Positions 1-9,298 of a DNA stretch of 64,000 nucleotides are shown piece after piece (position 1 is the stretch's first letter; each line of letters opens with the position of its first letter). This DNA is from Kushneria pakistanensis (GTDB lineage Bacteria > Pseudomonadota > Gammaproteobacteria > Pseudomonadales > Halomonadaceae). A program made the position numbers and the translations under genes. The DNA is taken from the NCBI RefSeq assembly GCF_014652795.1, contig NZ_BMZM01000002.1, positions 870,025 to 934,024 on the forward strand. Reading direction: 5' to 3'. The notes under the pieces were generated by a model that saw nothing but the letters and a program-made list of their open reading frames with translations, did not search any database and had not been told where the DNA came from.

Positions 1-1
1 C

Positions 2-34
2 GACCTGCCGGAAGCGACCGACGATCTGAGCTGA
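2..34 (+). CDS. C-terminal end of an unidentified protein (5' part outside window)
   Basis: The frame starting at base 2 reads DLPEATDDLS followed by TGA and is followed 27 bases later by a strong terminator hairpin, which fits the last codons of a gene entering from the left. Ten residues are too few to name the protein. The frame choice rests on the stop and the terminator only. Confidence 0.45.
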   Translation, partial: DLPEATDDLS

Positions 35-61
35 TCCTCGAGCTGTCCTGCAACAGAACAA

Positions 62-92
62 AACGCCCCGGCCATGGCCGGGGCGTTTTTTG
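62..92 (+). terminator. Rho-independent terminator of the gene entering from the left
   Basis: A perfect GC-rich stem (AACGCCCCGGCC pairing with GGCCGGGGCGTT, with a minimal loop) runs into a T tract. It lies between the partial left-hand gene and the convergent pepP gene, and the A-rich left arm may also help stop pepP transcripts. Confidence 0.8.
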
Positions 93-119
93 TTGCTGGT
101 GCCTTTCTCCTGAATGGCT

Positions 120-1940
120 TTAGGGCGAGAGCGGCTGCGTCTTTTCGGAAAGCCAGGTGCGGGTCTCATCGTCCAGCTTTGGCGCCAGGCGCTCGAACAC
201 CGTGCGGTGATAGTCGTCCAGCCAGGCGATCTCGTCATCGCGCAGCAGCGCACGCTCGATCAGGCGAGTATCGATCGGGCACAGGGTAAGCGTTTCGAAC
301 TCGAGGAAGGCGTCACCCTCAAGGGTGTCAACGTCCTTCACCACGCGGTTGGCGACCAGATTTTCGATGCGAATGCCCCACTGATTCGGACGATAAAGGC
401 CGGGCTCGATCGAGGTGATCATGCCCTCGCGCATGGCGGTCTGTGGCGTGGGCGCGGCACCGCGGGAGATGACCTGCGGGCCTTCGTGCACGTTGAGGAA
501 ATAGCCCACCCCGTGGCCGGTGCCGTGACCGTAATCGAGACCTGCTTCCCATAGCGGGGCGCGGGCGATGGCGTCCAGTCGCGGCGCTTCAATGCCTGCC
601 GGGAAGCGGGTGCGCGACAGCGCCATCATGCCCTTGAGCACACGGGTATAGTCGGCCTTCTGGGCGGGCGTGGGCTCGCCGACCGGAATAACCCGGGTAA
701 TGTCGGTCGTGCCATCCAGATACTGGGCGCCGGAGTCGATCAGCAGCAGTCCCTGGCCTTCGATGCTGGAGTGCGCCGATTCGGTGGCGCGATAGTGGGG
801 CAGGGCACCGTTGGCATTGAAGCCGGCAATGGTGGGAAAGCTGCGCGAGATGAAGTGTTTCTCCCGCACGCGCTCGGCGGTCAGGCGCGCATCGATGGTC
901 AGCTCATCAAGGTCGTCGCCACTGGCAAGCGTTGCATCGAGCCAGCACAGAAAGCGGCACAGCGCCGCGCCGTCGCGGGTCATGGCATTGCGAATGTGGA
1001 CGATGTCAGCCTCATGCTTGCAGGCCTTGGCCAGCGTCGTCGGCTGAAAGGCCTCTACCAGGGTGACGTGTTCGGGCAGCGCTTCCACCAGCGAGAGCGT
1101 GACCCGCGCCGGGTCGATCAAAAGGCGGGTGGCCTCGGGCAGGCGTGCCAGGTGATCGCGGATCTCGGCGTAGTCGTGCAACACGACGCCGTCATCTGCC
1201 AGCGCCTCGTGAAGGGTGTCCGATACCTTGTCCCGGTCGATGAACAGCCGGGTATGGTGGGCATCCACCAGCGCGTGGGCGAGAAAGACCGGGTTGTAGT
1301 CCACGTCGCTGCCGCGCAGATTGAACAGCCAGGCAATATCATCGAGTGTCGAGATCAGATGCGTATCCGCATTGGCCTCGTTCATGGCCTGGTACAAGCG
1401 GGTCAGGCGATCAGAGCGGGTCTGGCCGGTAAAGGCAGCGTCATGGGCCGTTATGGATGCCTGTGGCAGGGCCGGACGATCGGGCCAGATCTCTTCCAGC
1501 AGATCCCGGTCGCTTTTGATCGTGACGCTGTCACCCAGACGTGTCCTGAAGGCGCGATGGGCGGCCAGCGGCAACACGGCACCATCCAGCCCCAGGGTGA
1601 CAGGCGCGTGGTGATTGACGGCCAGCCAGTCGATCGGGGCGAGGATCTGCTGACCCTGCGCCACCTTCATCATGTCGATGCCGCTGCCGGAGAGCTCCTG
1701 GTCGGCCTGCACCCAGTAGCGGCTGTCGACCCAGAGGCCGGCAAAATCGCGGGTGACCAAAAGCGTGCCGACCGAGCCGGTAAAGCCCGAGAGCCATTCG
1801 CGCCCCTGCCAGTGGCCGGGCAGATACTCGGACAGGTGAGGGTCGGAAGACGGTACCAGCCAGGCATCAATCCCCTGTTCTGCCATGACCTGTCGCAGGG
1901 CGTGAAGTCGCTGTGCCGGTGTATCGATGGAAAGCGTCAT
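120..1940 (-). CDS. pepP: Xaa-Pro aminopeptidase (aminopeptidase P, M24B family)
   Basis: This 606-residue metallopeptidase removes N-terminal residues that precede proline, in the cytosol. It is the long, three-domain form: two creatinase-like N-terminal domains (about residues 1-310), the M24 'pita-bread' catalytic domain (about 315-545) and a C-terminal extension. Metal ligands are visible in order: the aspartates of LLIDSGAQYLDGTTDITR, the histidine in GHGTGHGVGYFLN, the glutamate of SIEPGLY and the last glutamate in FLEFETLT. Its ATG follows directly on the TAA of the upstream peptide-transporter gene, so the two are very likely one operon with coupled translation: import of oligopeptides, then trimming of proline-containing ones. 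Confidence 0.93.
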   Translation of the reverse strand: MTLSIDTPAQRLHALRQVMAEQGIDAWLVPSSDPHLSEYLPGHWQGREWLSGFTGSVGTLLVTRDFAGLWVDSRYWVQADQELSGSGIDMMKVAQGQQILAPIDWLAVNHHAPVTLGLDGAVLPLAAHRAFRTRLGDSVTIKSDRDLLEEIWPDRPALPQASITAHDAAFTGQTRSDRLTRLYQAMNEANADTHLISTLDDIAWLFNLRGSDVDYNPVFLAHALVDAHHTRLFIDRDKVSDTLHEALADDGVVLHDYAEIRDHLARLPEATRLLIDPARVTLSLVEALPEHVTLVEAFQPTTLAKACKHEADIVHIRNAMTRDGAALCRFLCWLDATLASGDDLDELTIDARLTAERVREKHFISRSFPTIAGFNANGALPHYRATESAHSSIEGQGLLLIDSGAQYLDGTTDITRVIPVGEPTPAQKADYTRVLKGMMALSRTRFPAGIEAPRLDAIARAPLWEAGLDYGHGTGHGVGYFLNVHEGPQVISRGAAPTPQTAMREGMITSIEPGLYRPNQWGIRIENLVANRVVKDVDTLEGDAFLEFETLTLCPIDTRLIERALLRDDEIAWLDDYHRTVFERLAPKLDDETRTWLSEKTQPLSP

Positions 1941-3506
1941 TTACGAGGTCTCCTGAGTGCCATGTCCGGCATCTTCATGGGCGCCCTTGCCGAGCAGATG
2001 GCGAATGGGTCGGATCAGTATCATGAGTATGACTGCCCCGATCAGCAGCGCCAGCGCACAGCGTCCGAAAAGCTCGGGCAGCTGGGCAACATGTTCGGCA
2101 CTGACATGACCACCGATCAGCCCGGCGACCAGGTTACCCAGCGCCGTGGCGGCAAACCAGATGCCCATGATCTGCCCGCGAATGGGCGTGGGTGCCAGCT
2201 CGGTCATGGTCGAAAGCCCCACCGGGCTCAGGCACAGCTCGCCCAGGGTGAGCAGCAGAAGGCTGGCCGTGATCCATAGCGGGGAGACCTGACCGGCACC
2301 TTCAACGATCTGCCACGCGGCCACCATCATCAGGCCAAAGCCTGCTGCGGCAAACAAAAGCCCCGCGCTGAACTTGGTCGCGCTGGAGGGCTCAAAACCA
2401 CCCCGTGCCATGGCCGGCCACAGCCAGCCAAACAGCGGCGCCAATACAATGATGAACAGCGGATTGAGCGACTGGAACCAGAGCACCGGAATGTCCATGC
2501 CCAGCACATTACGGTCGGTGTAATCGGCCGCAAACAGGTTGTAGGAGGTGGGCTGCTGCTCAAATGAGGCCCAGAACAATGCGGCGGCCGCAAAAAGCAC
2601 CAGACAGACGATGACGCGGGCGCGGCCGGCACGATCCAGGCCGCTGAAAAACAGCAGATACATGAACCAGCCCAGCACGCACAGCCCGACGACGTAGCTC
2701 ATGGTGGTGGCAATCATGATCGGGTTGAAGGTGATGATGCCGGTCAGCCCGAGCGCCATGATCAGCGCAATCAACACCAGACAGACCGTAACGCCGGTGC
2801 CGACATGGCGGCGCCGGTTGACCGGAGCATCCCAGCTTGATTCGCGGCCATGCTCCCGGTCAAAGCGCTTCATCGAGGGAGTGGCAACCATTCTAAAGAT
2901 CGCCAGGGCCACCAGCATGCCAATGCCGCCGGCGCCAAAGCCCCAGTGCCAGCCGCCGGTGTCCATCGCCAGACCGGTGATCAGCGGGGCGATCACGGCG
3001 CCCAGGTTGATACCCATGTAGAAGATCGAGAAGCCGCCGTCGCGACGCGCATCGCCTTCCGGATAGAGCGTGCCCACCATGACCGACATGCAGGTCTTGA
3101 AAATGCCCGAGCCCAGCACGAGCAGGATCAGACCGATATAAAACATGGGGGCGCCCCACAGCGCCGAAAGCGCAATGGACAGATGCCCCAGGGCGATCAG
3201 GATCGAGCCATACCAGACCGCGCGGCGCTGGCCCAGCCAGTTGTCGGCCAGCCAGCCGCCCGGCAGCGCGCTCAAATAGATCATGCCGCCAAAGATGCCG
3301 ACGATGGCGGCGGCCGTGTCGCGCGGGATGCCCAGCCCGCCTTCGGCAAGCGTTGCCGCCATGTAGAGTACCAGCAGCGGGCGAATGCCGTAGAAGGAGA
3401 AGCGCTCCCACATCTCGGTGAAAAAGAGCGGACCCAGTGGGCGTGGGTGGCCAAAAAAGCCGCGTTCAGAGGAGGTTGCCATGAAAGTATCCAGCAGATA
3501 AGACAC
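1941..3506 (-). CDS. POT-family proton-dependent oligopeptide transporter
   Basis: This 521-residue inner-membrane protein belongs to the proton-coupled di/tripeptide transporter (POT/PTR) family. The N-terminal signature EMWERFSFYGIRPLLVLYM carries the ExxERF motif used for proton coupling, and about 12-14 hydrophobic segments follow. A second family motif, GGWLADNWLGQRRAVWYGS, lies near residue 85. Start: the reading frame opens with GTG at 3506, but an ATG at 3482 (MATSSERGFFG) is equally plausible and neither has a clear ribosome site. The stop codon abuts the pepP start, which supports a peptide-import role. Which peptides are carried cannot be read from sequence. Confidence 0.9.
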   Translation of the reverse strand: MSYLLDTFMATSSERGFFGHPRPLGPLFFTEMWERFSFYGIRPLLVLYMAATLAEGGLGIPRDTAAAIVGIFGGMIYLSALPGGWLADNWLGQRRAVWYGSILIALGHLSIALSALWGAPMFYIGLILLVLGSGIFKTCMSVMVGTLYPEGDARRDGGFSIFYMGINLGAVIAPLITGLAMDTGGWHWGFGAGGIGMLVALAIFRMVATPSMKRFDREHGRESSWDAPVNRRRHVGTGVTVCLVLIALIMALGLTGIITFNPIMIATTMSYVVGLCVLGWFMYLLFFSGLDRAGRARVIVCLVLFAAAALFWASFEQQPTSYNLFAADYTDRNVLGMDIPVLWFQSLNPLFIIVLAPLFGWLWPAMARGGFEPSSATKFSAGLLFAAAGFGLMMVAAWQIVEGAGQVSPLWITASLLLLTLGELCLSPVGLSTMTELAPTPIRGQIMGIWFAATALGNLVAGLIGGHVSAEHVAQLPELFGRCALALLIGAVILMILIRPIRHLLGKGAHEDAGHGTQETS

Positions 3507-3705
3507 GGGATCGAAACGGCAGACAGATGCCGATGATAAACGTCGTGCACCATACGAGCCTGTCGACAGGGGTGCAAATCATCATTTGACTGCATTGTGG
3601 CGGGCCTGAGGGGGAACAGCAGGCTCGAGCAGCCTGAAACAATACCAGGTAAGTTGCGCCATGAGTTTCTACACTCAACAGGAAGCCAACCGTCAGGGAT
3701 GAATC

Positions 3706-4071
3706 ATGAAAGTACACAAGGGTATGTGGTGCGCCGGTGTGATGACGCTGGCAATGGCAGGCGCCAGCCAGATGGCACAGGCCTCGGTAGAAGAATCTGC
3801 TGACGTGCCGCAGGAAGAGCGCGAGCTGGTTCAGCAGTGTCATGATGCCGCCATGGCCAGCAAGGATCGTGACACCTTTGAAAGCTCGCAGCTTTTGATG
3901 GATCAGCAAAATGCCGGCGATTATGAAAAGGGCGAAGAGCTGCTGCTTCATATCAACATGCTGGGCCACGGCACTACCATCTACAACGTCAGCTGCAACG
4001 TGGATGAGCAGGGCAACGTGACCTATGAAGAGTACAAGGAGGCCGGCACGCCGGCAGGCTCCACGCGTTGA
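3706..4071 (+). CDS. Small exported protein of unknown function
   Basis: This 121-residue protein begins with a basic stretch and a hydrophobic segment ending in an Ala-x-Ala site (MAQASVEES), a typical Sec signal peptide, so the mature protein of about 90 residues should be periplasmic. The mature part is acidic, with two cysteines (near residues 46 and 98) that could form a disulfide. I recognise no family. It stands alone between the divergent peptide-transport operon and a metallophosphoesterase gene and ends just before a hairpin terminator. Confidence 0.7.
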   Translation: MKVHKGMWCAGVMTLAMAGASQMAQASVEESADVPQEERELVQQCHDAAMASKDRDTFESSQLLMDQQNAGDYEKGEELLLHINMLGHGTTIYNVSCNVDEQGNVTYEEYKEAGTPAGSTR

Positions 4072-4094
4072 TCACCGTTTGAAAACTGCATATC

Positions 4095-4116
4095 AAAGGC
4101 CCCATCCGGGGCCTTT
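4095..4116 (+). terminator. Terminator hairpin after the small exported protein
   Basis: AAAGGCCCC and GGGGCCTTT pair around a four-base loop (ATCC). The T run after the stem is short, so some readthrough into the next gene, 37 bases on, is possible. Confidence 0.65.
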
Positions 4117-4153
4117 CTGCTGTCAGGAGACGGTTTTATCAGGAGACAGCCTC

Positions 4154-4663
4154 ATGACGCTTTCACTGTGTGACCGCACGCTTTTTTCCATCGATACGCC
4201 CGTGGGTATCATCAGCGACACTCATGGGCTCTTGCGCGATGAGGCGCTGTCGACGCTGGAAGGCTGTGGGCTGATTTTGCATCTGGGCGATGTCGGTGAC
4301 AGGGCCATCCTTGAGCAACTTGCCGAACTGGCGCCGCTGATCGCGGTGCGCGGCAACATCGATCGGGACGACTGGTGCGAGGCGCTGCCCCTGCAGCGCG
4401 ATATCGTGGTCAACGGCTGGCGGCTGCATCTGGTGCATGACATTGCAGACTTCAAGGCGGGCACTACCTGTGATGCCGTGCTGCATGGGCACTCTCACAA
4501 GCCGCGTCAGCAGTGGGTCGACGAGGAGACAGGGCGACGGCTCTACTTTAATCCGGGCAGTGCCGGCAAGCGCCGTTTTACATTGCCGATCACGACCGGC
4601 AGGCTTCAGGCCGACGACGATGGCCTGCGCAGCGCTGTCATGCATATTCTGCCGGCCAACTGA
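4154..4663 (+). CDS. YfcE/MJ0936-type metallophosphoesterase
   Basis: This 169-residue protein of the COG0622 phosphodiesterase family shows the binuclear metal site in order: SDTHG, HLGDVGD, RGNIDRDD, HLVHD, LHGHSHKP and the C-terminal NPGSAGKRR. Family members hydrolyse phosphodiester bonds on small artificial substrates and their physiological substrate is unclear. The start is the ATG at 4154 because a good ribosome site (CAGGAGA) lies just upstream; the longer open frame to 4025 crosses the terminator hairpin and is rejected. Size matches the family. Confidence 0.88.
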   Translation: MTLSLCDRTLFSIDTPVGIISDTHGLLRDEALSTLEGCGLILHLGDVGDRAILEQLAELAPLIAVRGNIDRDDWCEALPLQRDIVVNGWRLHLVHDIADFKAGTTCDAVLHGHSHKPRQQWVDEETGRRLYFNPGSAGKRRFTLPITTGRLQADDDGLRSAVMHILPAN

Positions 4664-4708
4664 TTGGGCCAATCAGGCTGAAAGGCTCAGGCAGGTCATG
4701 AAGGGCAG

Positions 4709-4731
4709 GGCGCCTGCAAGCGGCAGGCGCC
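4709..4731. terminator. Hairpin between convergent genes
   Basis: GGCGCCTGC and GCAGGCGCC form a perfect nine-base stem with a five-base loop, lying between the ends of the metallophosphoesterase and the convergent 88-residue gene. A T tract is lacking on either strand, so termination is only a suggestion. Confidence 0.4.
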
Positions 4732-4740
4732 TGTCAAAAA

Positions 4741-5007
4741 TTACTGGCCGGGGTCACCGGCGCGCCAGGCAACCGATGTAATAAAGGAAGATGAGCCGCT
4801 GATCAGGGCTTCGGTGACACCACATTCGGCGCACCACGTTTCACCCGAAGCCATGCCCAGACGGGCATTGGTGGTGCGAATCGACTGACTGTCGTTGTCG
4901 ATATAGATGCATTCCAGTGGTGTATCACGCGGCGGGGCCTGCTCGGATGTCAGGGTGTAGCCGCCCTTGCGTACAACGTCACGATAGTTGCTGACAATAC
5001 CTTCCAT
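4741..5007 (-). CDS. Hypothetical 88-residue protein
   Basis: The reading frame opens with ATG after a consensus ribosome site (AAGGAG, eight bases upstream), which makes it a credible gene. The protein has a central CAEC pair (about residue 59) and no signal peptide or membrane segment; a hydrophobic stretch near the end (ALISGSSSFITSVAW) is too short to be a clear anchor. I do not recognise a family. It is transcribed alone, divergent from the DUF3072 gene. Confidence 0.6.
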   Translation of the reverse strand: MEGIVSNYRDVVRKGGYTLTSEQAPPRDTPLECIYIDNDSQSIRTTNARLGMASGETWCAECGVTEALISGSSSFITSVAWRAGDPGQ

Positions 5008-5249
5008 GGTACTACTCCTTGAAGCATGTAACGGGTTCTGCAGATCATCTCGCCTTCAATGGCCATGATGACTGTTTCTTATACAAGCATTTGACATGTG
5101 GTGGCGCCATAACATGTGTTGATATTGATTCAACCCCTCTATTGGTCAAATGCCTTACTGATCAATGTAGTGGAGGATGGCGTGCATTGATGCCGTCATC
5201 GTCTATATTTTTATCCAGTATGTATGTGGCACCCTACGGAGAGAGCACC

Positions 5250-5480
5250 ATGACCAACCGCACGGAAGACCCGAGCCATAACGATCAGGCCAGCAATCTC
5301 GAGAAGGACCCCAATGACTGGGCAACCGGTGATGAAAGCATGACCGGTGCACAGGCTTCCTATCTGCGCACGCTGTGCGAGGAAGCCGGGGTCGATTTTG
5401 ACGAGACGCTCAACAAGGCCGATGCCTCGAAGATGATCGATGAGCTTCAGCATCAGACCGGGCGCGGCGAGAACCACTGA
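5250..5480 (+). CDS. DUF3072-family small protein
   Basis: This 76-residue soluble protein carries the DUF3072 signature: DPNDWATGDESMTGAQ followed by a helix with SYLRTLCEEAG. No function is established for the family. The ATG at 5250 is chosen because a purine-rich site (ACGGAGAGAG) precedes it; the upstream open frame starting at 5019 runs through AT-rich non-coding DNA. The C-terminal half (DETLNKADASKMIDELQ) looks helical. A terminator follows at 5498. Confidence 0.75.
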   Translation: MTNRTEDPSHNDQASNLEKDPNDWATGDESMTGAQASYLRTLCEEAGVDFDETLNKADASKMIDELQHQTGRGENH

Positions 5481-5497
5481 CGCTGCCATTGCCGGAT

Positions 5498-5521
5498 AAA
5501 AGCGCCTGCGGGCGCTTTTTT
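5498..5521 (+). terminator. Rho-independent terminator after the DUF3072 gene
   Basis: AAAGCGCC and GGCGCTTT pair around a short loop, followed by a run of T. Confidence 0.8.
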
Positions 5522-5648
5522 CATGTCCGGCTTTTGCCATCATGCCCGGTCGTGCCAAACCCGAAGCGCTGGCGTATGATCGAGACTCGGCCTGAGCGAA
5601 GGCCCGGCTGATCCAACAATCCAGAACGCTTGAGCTTCGAGTCTGCCC

Positions 5649-6665
5649 GTGTCCCTACTTGCCCGTCTCAATATCGACAAGTTCCTCCTTTATCTTGTCT
5701 GCACTGTGGTGCTGGCCTCGCTGTTACCCATTTCAGGCCGCTACGCCGAGTGGTTTTCAATTGCCACCACCATTGCCATTGGCATGCTGTTTTTCCTTCA
5801 TGGTGCGCGGCTGTCGCCCCGAACCGTCGTGCAGGGCATGACGCACTGGCGTCTGCACCTGGTGATCTTTCTGACCACCTTTGCCCTTTTTCCCGTGCTG
5901 GGGCTGGCCATCGGGCTGCTGTCACCGGCACTGTTATCACCGGCGCTCTATACCGGCGTGCTGTTTCTGTGCGTGCTGCCTTCGACCGTACAGTCCTCGA
6001 TTGCCTTTACCTCGATCGGTGGTGGCAACGTGGCCGCCGCGATCTGCTCGGCCACGGCCTCCAACATCCTGGGCATGTTCATCACGCCGATCCTTCTGGG
6101 CCTGGTGCTCAGCGTCAACGCCGATGCCGGGGCCGGCCCGTCGCTGGGGGCGATCGGTAATATTCTCCTGCAGCTTTTGGCGCCCTTTTTGCTGGGCCAG
6201 CTCCTGCAGCCCTGGATCGGGCAGTGGGTCCGCGAGCACAAGGCACCGCTGGCCATTGTCGATCGCGGCTCGATTCTGATGGTGGTCTATCTGGCCTTCA
6301 GCGAGGCGATCGTGGGCGGTCTATGGCAACAGGTCGACGGTGTGAGCATCGCGACCATGGTGGTGGTGGACTGCGTGCTGCTGGCGCTGGTACTGCTGAT
6401 CACCCGTACCGTCAGTCGTCTGATGGGCTTTTCCCGCGAGGATGAGGTGGCCATTGTCTTCTGCGGTTCCAAAAAGACGCTGGCTTCCGGCGTGCCCATG
6501 GCCAACGTACTGTTCCCGGCCTCTCAGGTGGGCAGTGCGCTGCTGCCGTTGATGCTGTTTCACCAGATTCAGCTGTTTGTGTGTGCCATGCTGGCAAGGC
6601 GCTATGCCACACGCCGCTCGGCAGCGACTGCCAGCGCCCAGGCGAGCCCATCATCGAGCGCCTGA
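5649..6665 (+). CDS. yfeH: Bile acid:sodium symporter family protein (YfeH/SLC10A7 type)
   Basis: This 338-residue inner-membrane protein has about ten hydrophobic segments and the family landmarks FFLHGARLS, LPSTVQSSIAFTSIGGGN, CSATASNILG and VFCGSKKTLASGVPMANVLF. The last motif and overall length closely match E. coli YfeH, a sodium-coupled organic-anion carrier homologue of unproven substrate. The start is a GTG at 5649 without a strong ribosome site. It is a single gene between a terminator and ydfG, which follows 60 bases downstream and could be co-transcribed. Confidence 0.85.
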   Translation: MSLLARLNIDKFLLYLVCTVVLASLLPISGRYAEWFSIATTIAIGMLFFLHGARLSPRTVVQGMTHWRLHLVIFLTTFALFPVLGLAIGLLSPALLSPALYTGVLFLCVLPSTVQSSIAFTSIGGGNVAAAICSATASNILGMFITPILLGLVLSVNADAGAGPSLGAIGNILLQLLAPFLLGQLLQPWIGQWVREHKAPLAIVDRGSILMVVYLAFSEAIVGGLWQQVDGVSIATMVVVDCVLLALVLLITRTVSRLMGFSREDEVAIVFCGSKKTLASGVPMANVLFPASQVGSALLPLMLFHQIQLFVCAMLARRYATRRSAATASAQASPSSSA

Positions 6666-6695
6666 TCGGGCGACAACGTGATGAACGATGTTTGA

Positions 6696-7487
<792 letters not shown>

Positions 7488-7509
7488 TTTGATCGCGCGA
7501 TAAATGAAA

Positions 7510-7533
7510 AACGCCGGCCCTCGGGCCGGCGTT
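7510..7533. terminator. Bidirectional terminator between ydfG and nhaC
   Basis: AACGCCGGCCC and GGGCCGGCGTT form an 11-base stem with a two-base apex. On the minus strand the stem runs into TTTTTCATTT, a good tail for nhaC; on the plus strand the tail is weaker. Confidence 0.75.
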
Positions 7534-7564
7534 TGACGTTTTGACGTGCGCGTTTCAGGCAATG

Positions 7565-9127
7565 TCAGCCGCGCCCGGTACTGGATTCATACTGATCATC
7601 AATGATCTGACCATCGGAGAGCGTGGGCAGCTCGGCATCGCTGGTGGGCTGCTCGTCATCGCTCATGCGGGTGACGCGAAAGCCGATCAGGGCGTAGAGC
7701 ACCGCAATGCCCAGATTGATCAGGTTGAAAAAGGCAAAAGGCGCATAGCTCAGCGTCGCCACACCCAACGTGGCCGCCATGTAGGCCCCGCAGCTGTTCC
7801 ACGGGATCAGTGGCGAGGTGATGGTGCCGGAATCCTCCAGCGCGCGGGAGAGATTGACTGGCTTGAGCCGGCGGCGCTGAAACTCCGCCTTGTAGATGCG
7901 CCCGGGCAGCACTACCGACAGGTACTGATCACCGGTGACGATATTGGTGGCCAGGCCGGTGGCCAGCGTCGACAGGATCAGCGACGAGGTGCTGCGCGCC
8001 ACGCGCAGAAGGCCGCTGACGGCGCGCTCCAGCAGCCCCAGCCGCTCGATGACACCGCCAAAGGTCATGGCCGAGAGAATCAGCCAGACCGTGGTCAGCA
8101 TGCTGGCCATGCCACCGTTGGTGAGCAGCGCATCGATGGCCTCATTGCCGGTATGGGCGCTGTAGCCGTCATACAGGGCGATCCAGCTGCCCTTCAAAAG
8201 CGCCATGGCGTGTCCCAGGGAGGGAGTATCGGCCAGCCCGATCACCGCCTCGCGCTGAAAGATCAGCGCAAATACCACACCCAGCATGGCGCCGATGAAG
8301 ATGGTCGGAAACGCCGGCATCTGGCGCCATGCCATGATCAAAAGCGCCAGCAGCGGCAGCAACAGCCAGGCACTGATGGTGAAGTGATCGCTCAGGGTCT
8401 GCTGAATGGCGGTGATCCGCTCGGGGGTGGCGACATGCTCGGGGCCGCCCAGCCCCAGGATCAGAAACAGGACCAGTGCCAGGATCAGACTCGGCGTGGT
8501 GGTCCAGAGCATGTGGCGAATATGGGCAAAAAGCTCCGCTTCTGCCGAGGCCGGTGCCAGGTTGGTGGTGTCGGACAGCGGCGACATCTTGTCGCCAAAG
8601 TAGCCGCCGGAAATGATGGCGCCGGCCGTGATCGCGCTCGACAGCCCCAGCCCGTTGGCAATGCCGATCAACCCGATGCCGATGGTACCGGCCACCGTCC
8701 AGGAGCTGCCCACCGAGACCGACACCAGCGCGCACAGCAGGCAGGCGGTGGCGTAGAAGTAGTGGGGCGAGAGAATCTCGAGCCCGTAGTAGATCATCGT
8801 GGGCACCACGCCACCCAGCGTCCAGGTGCCGATCATTGCGCCGACCGAGAGCAGAATCAAAATCGCGCCCAGCGACAGATGGATGCCGCGATTGATGCCT
8901 TCCTCGATGGCCTGCCACTGATGGCCGTTTTTCAGGCCCACCACGGCGGCCAGCATGGCGCCCATGATCAGTGCGATCTGGGTCGGGCCGGCAGAGGAGT
9001 CGGCGCCGAAAAGCGTCACACTCAACGCCAGCATGACAATCACGGCCACAATGGGAAAAAGCGCGTCCAGCATGCCGGGCGCCCGGGGCAGGGTACTGCC
9101 ATCCTCATGACGGGAAAGGAAAGCCAT
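7565..9127 (-). CDS. nhaC: NhaC-family Na+/H+ antiporter
   Basis: This is an inner-membrane antiporter of about 520 residues that exports sodium in exchange for protons. Family marks include GSSWTVAGTIGIGLIGIANG, the loop GGYFGDKMSPLSDTTNLAPA and, near the C-terminus, the site ATNIVTGDQYLSVVLPGR. About 11-12 membrane segments are visible. I place the start at ATG 9127, preceded by AGAGAGAG; the open frame continues to 9163 but that extension would run into the terminator hairpin at 9157-9190. Related proteins can exchange malate and lactate, so the substrate is not certain. It stands alone, downstream of pntAB. Confidence 0.87.
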   Translation of the reverse strand: MAFLSRHEDGSTLPRAPGMLDALFPIVAVIVMLALSVTLFGADSSAGPTQIALIMGAMLAAVVGLKNGHQWQAIEEGINRGIHLSLGAILILLSVGAMIGTWTLGGVVPTMIYYGLEILSPHYFYATACLLCALVSVSVGSSWTVAGTIGIGLIGIANGLGLSSAITAGAIISGGYFGDKMSPLSDTTNLAPASAEAELFAHIRHMLWTTTPSLILALVLFLILGLGGPEHVATPERITAIQQTLSDHFTISAWLLLPLLALLIMAWRQMPAFPTIFIGAMLGVVFALIFQREAVIGLADTPSLGHAMALLKGSWIALYDGYSAHTGNEAIDALLTNGGMASMLTTVWLILSAMTFGGVIERLGLLERAVSGLLRVARSTSSLILSTLATGLATNIVTGDQYLSVVLPGRIYKAEFQRRRLKPVNLSRALEDSGTITSPLIPWNSCGAYMAATLGVATLSYAPFAFFNLINLGIAVLYALIGFRVTRMSDDEQPTSDAELPTLSDGQIIDDQYESSTGRG

Positions 9128-9156
9128 CGTCTCTCTCTTTGCTGCAACCCAAAAGG

Positions 9157-9190
9157 ACAGCACCCCGTCGATGGTTCGACGGGGTGCTGT
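9157..9190 (-). terminator. Strong hairpin, probable pntAB terminator
   Basis: A perfect 15-base stem (ACAGCACCCCGTCGA with its complement) closes a four-base loop. On the minus strand it is followed by CCTTTTGG. It lies between pntB and nhaC, so it should separate the two transcripts. A second, imperfect hairpin lies at about 9253-9290, just after the pntB stop. Confidence 0.6.
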
Positions 9191-9298
9191 TGTCGTAATG
9201 GGCGCGGATTATTCCAGAATTGCGCGCCCCTGTCCGCCTACAGCAGGAAACGAACGCCCTCACGTCCTGTTTGAAGGGACGCAGGGGCGTTGATGGCG

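Noticed and set aside
771-2279. Long plus-strand open frame (502 codons) opposite pepP and the peptide transporter
   Set aside because: It is the antisense shadow of two well-recognised genes, with protein composition rich in Gly, Gln and Arg and no domain.
5019-5249. N-terminal extension of the DUF3072 gene
   Set aside because: The region is AT-rich with non-coding character; the ATG at 5250 has its own ribosome site and gives the standard family length.
7541-9274. 577-codon plus-strand frame opposite nhaC
   Set aside because: It is antisense to a clear antiporter gene; the translation is low-complexity His/Gln/Arg-rich, typical of GC-rich shadows. Similar shadows at 35400-36734, 37596-39086, 48695-50131 and 53050-54159 were dropped for the same reason.
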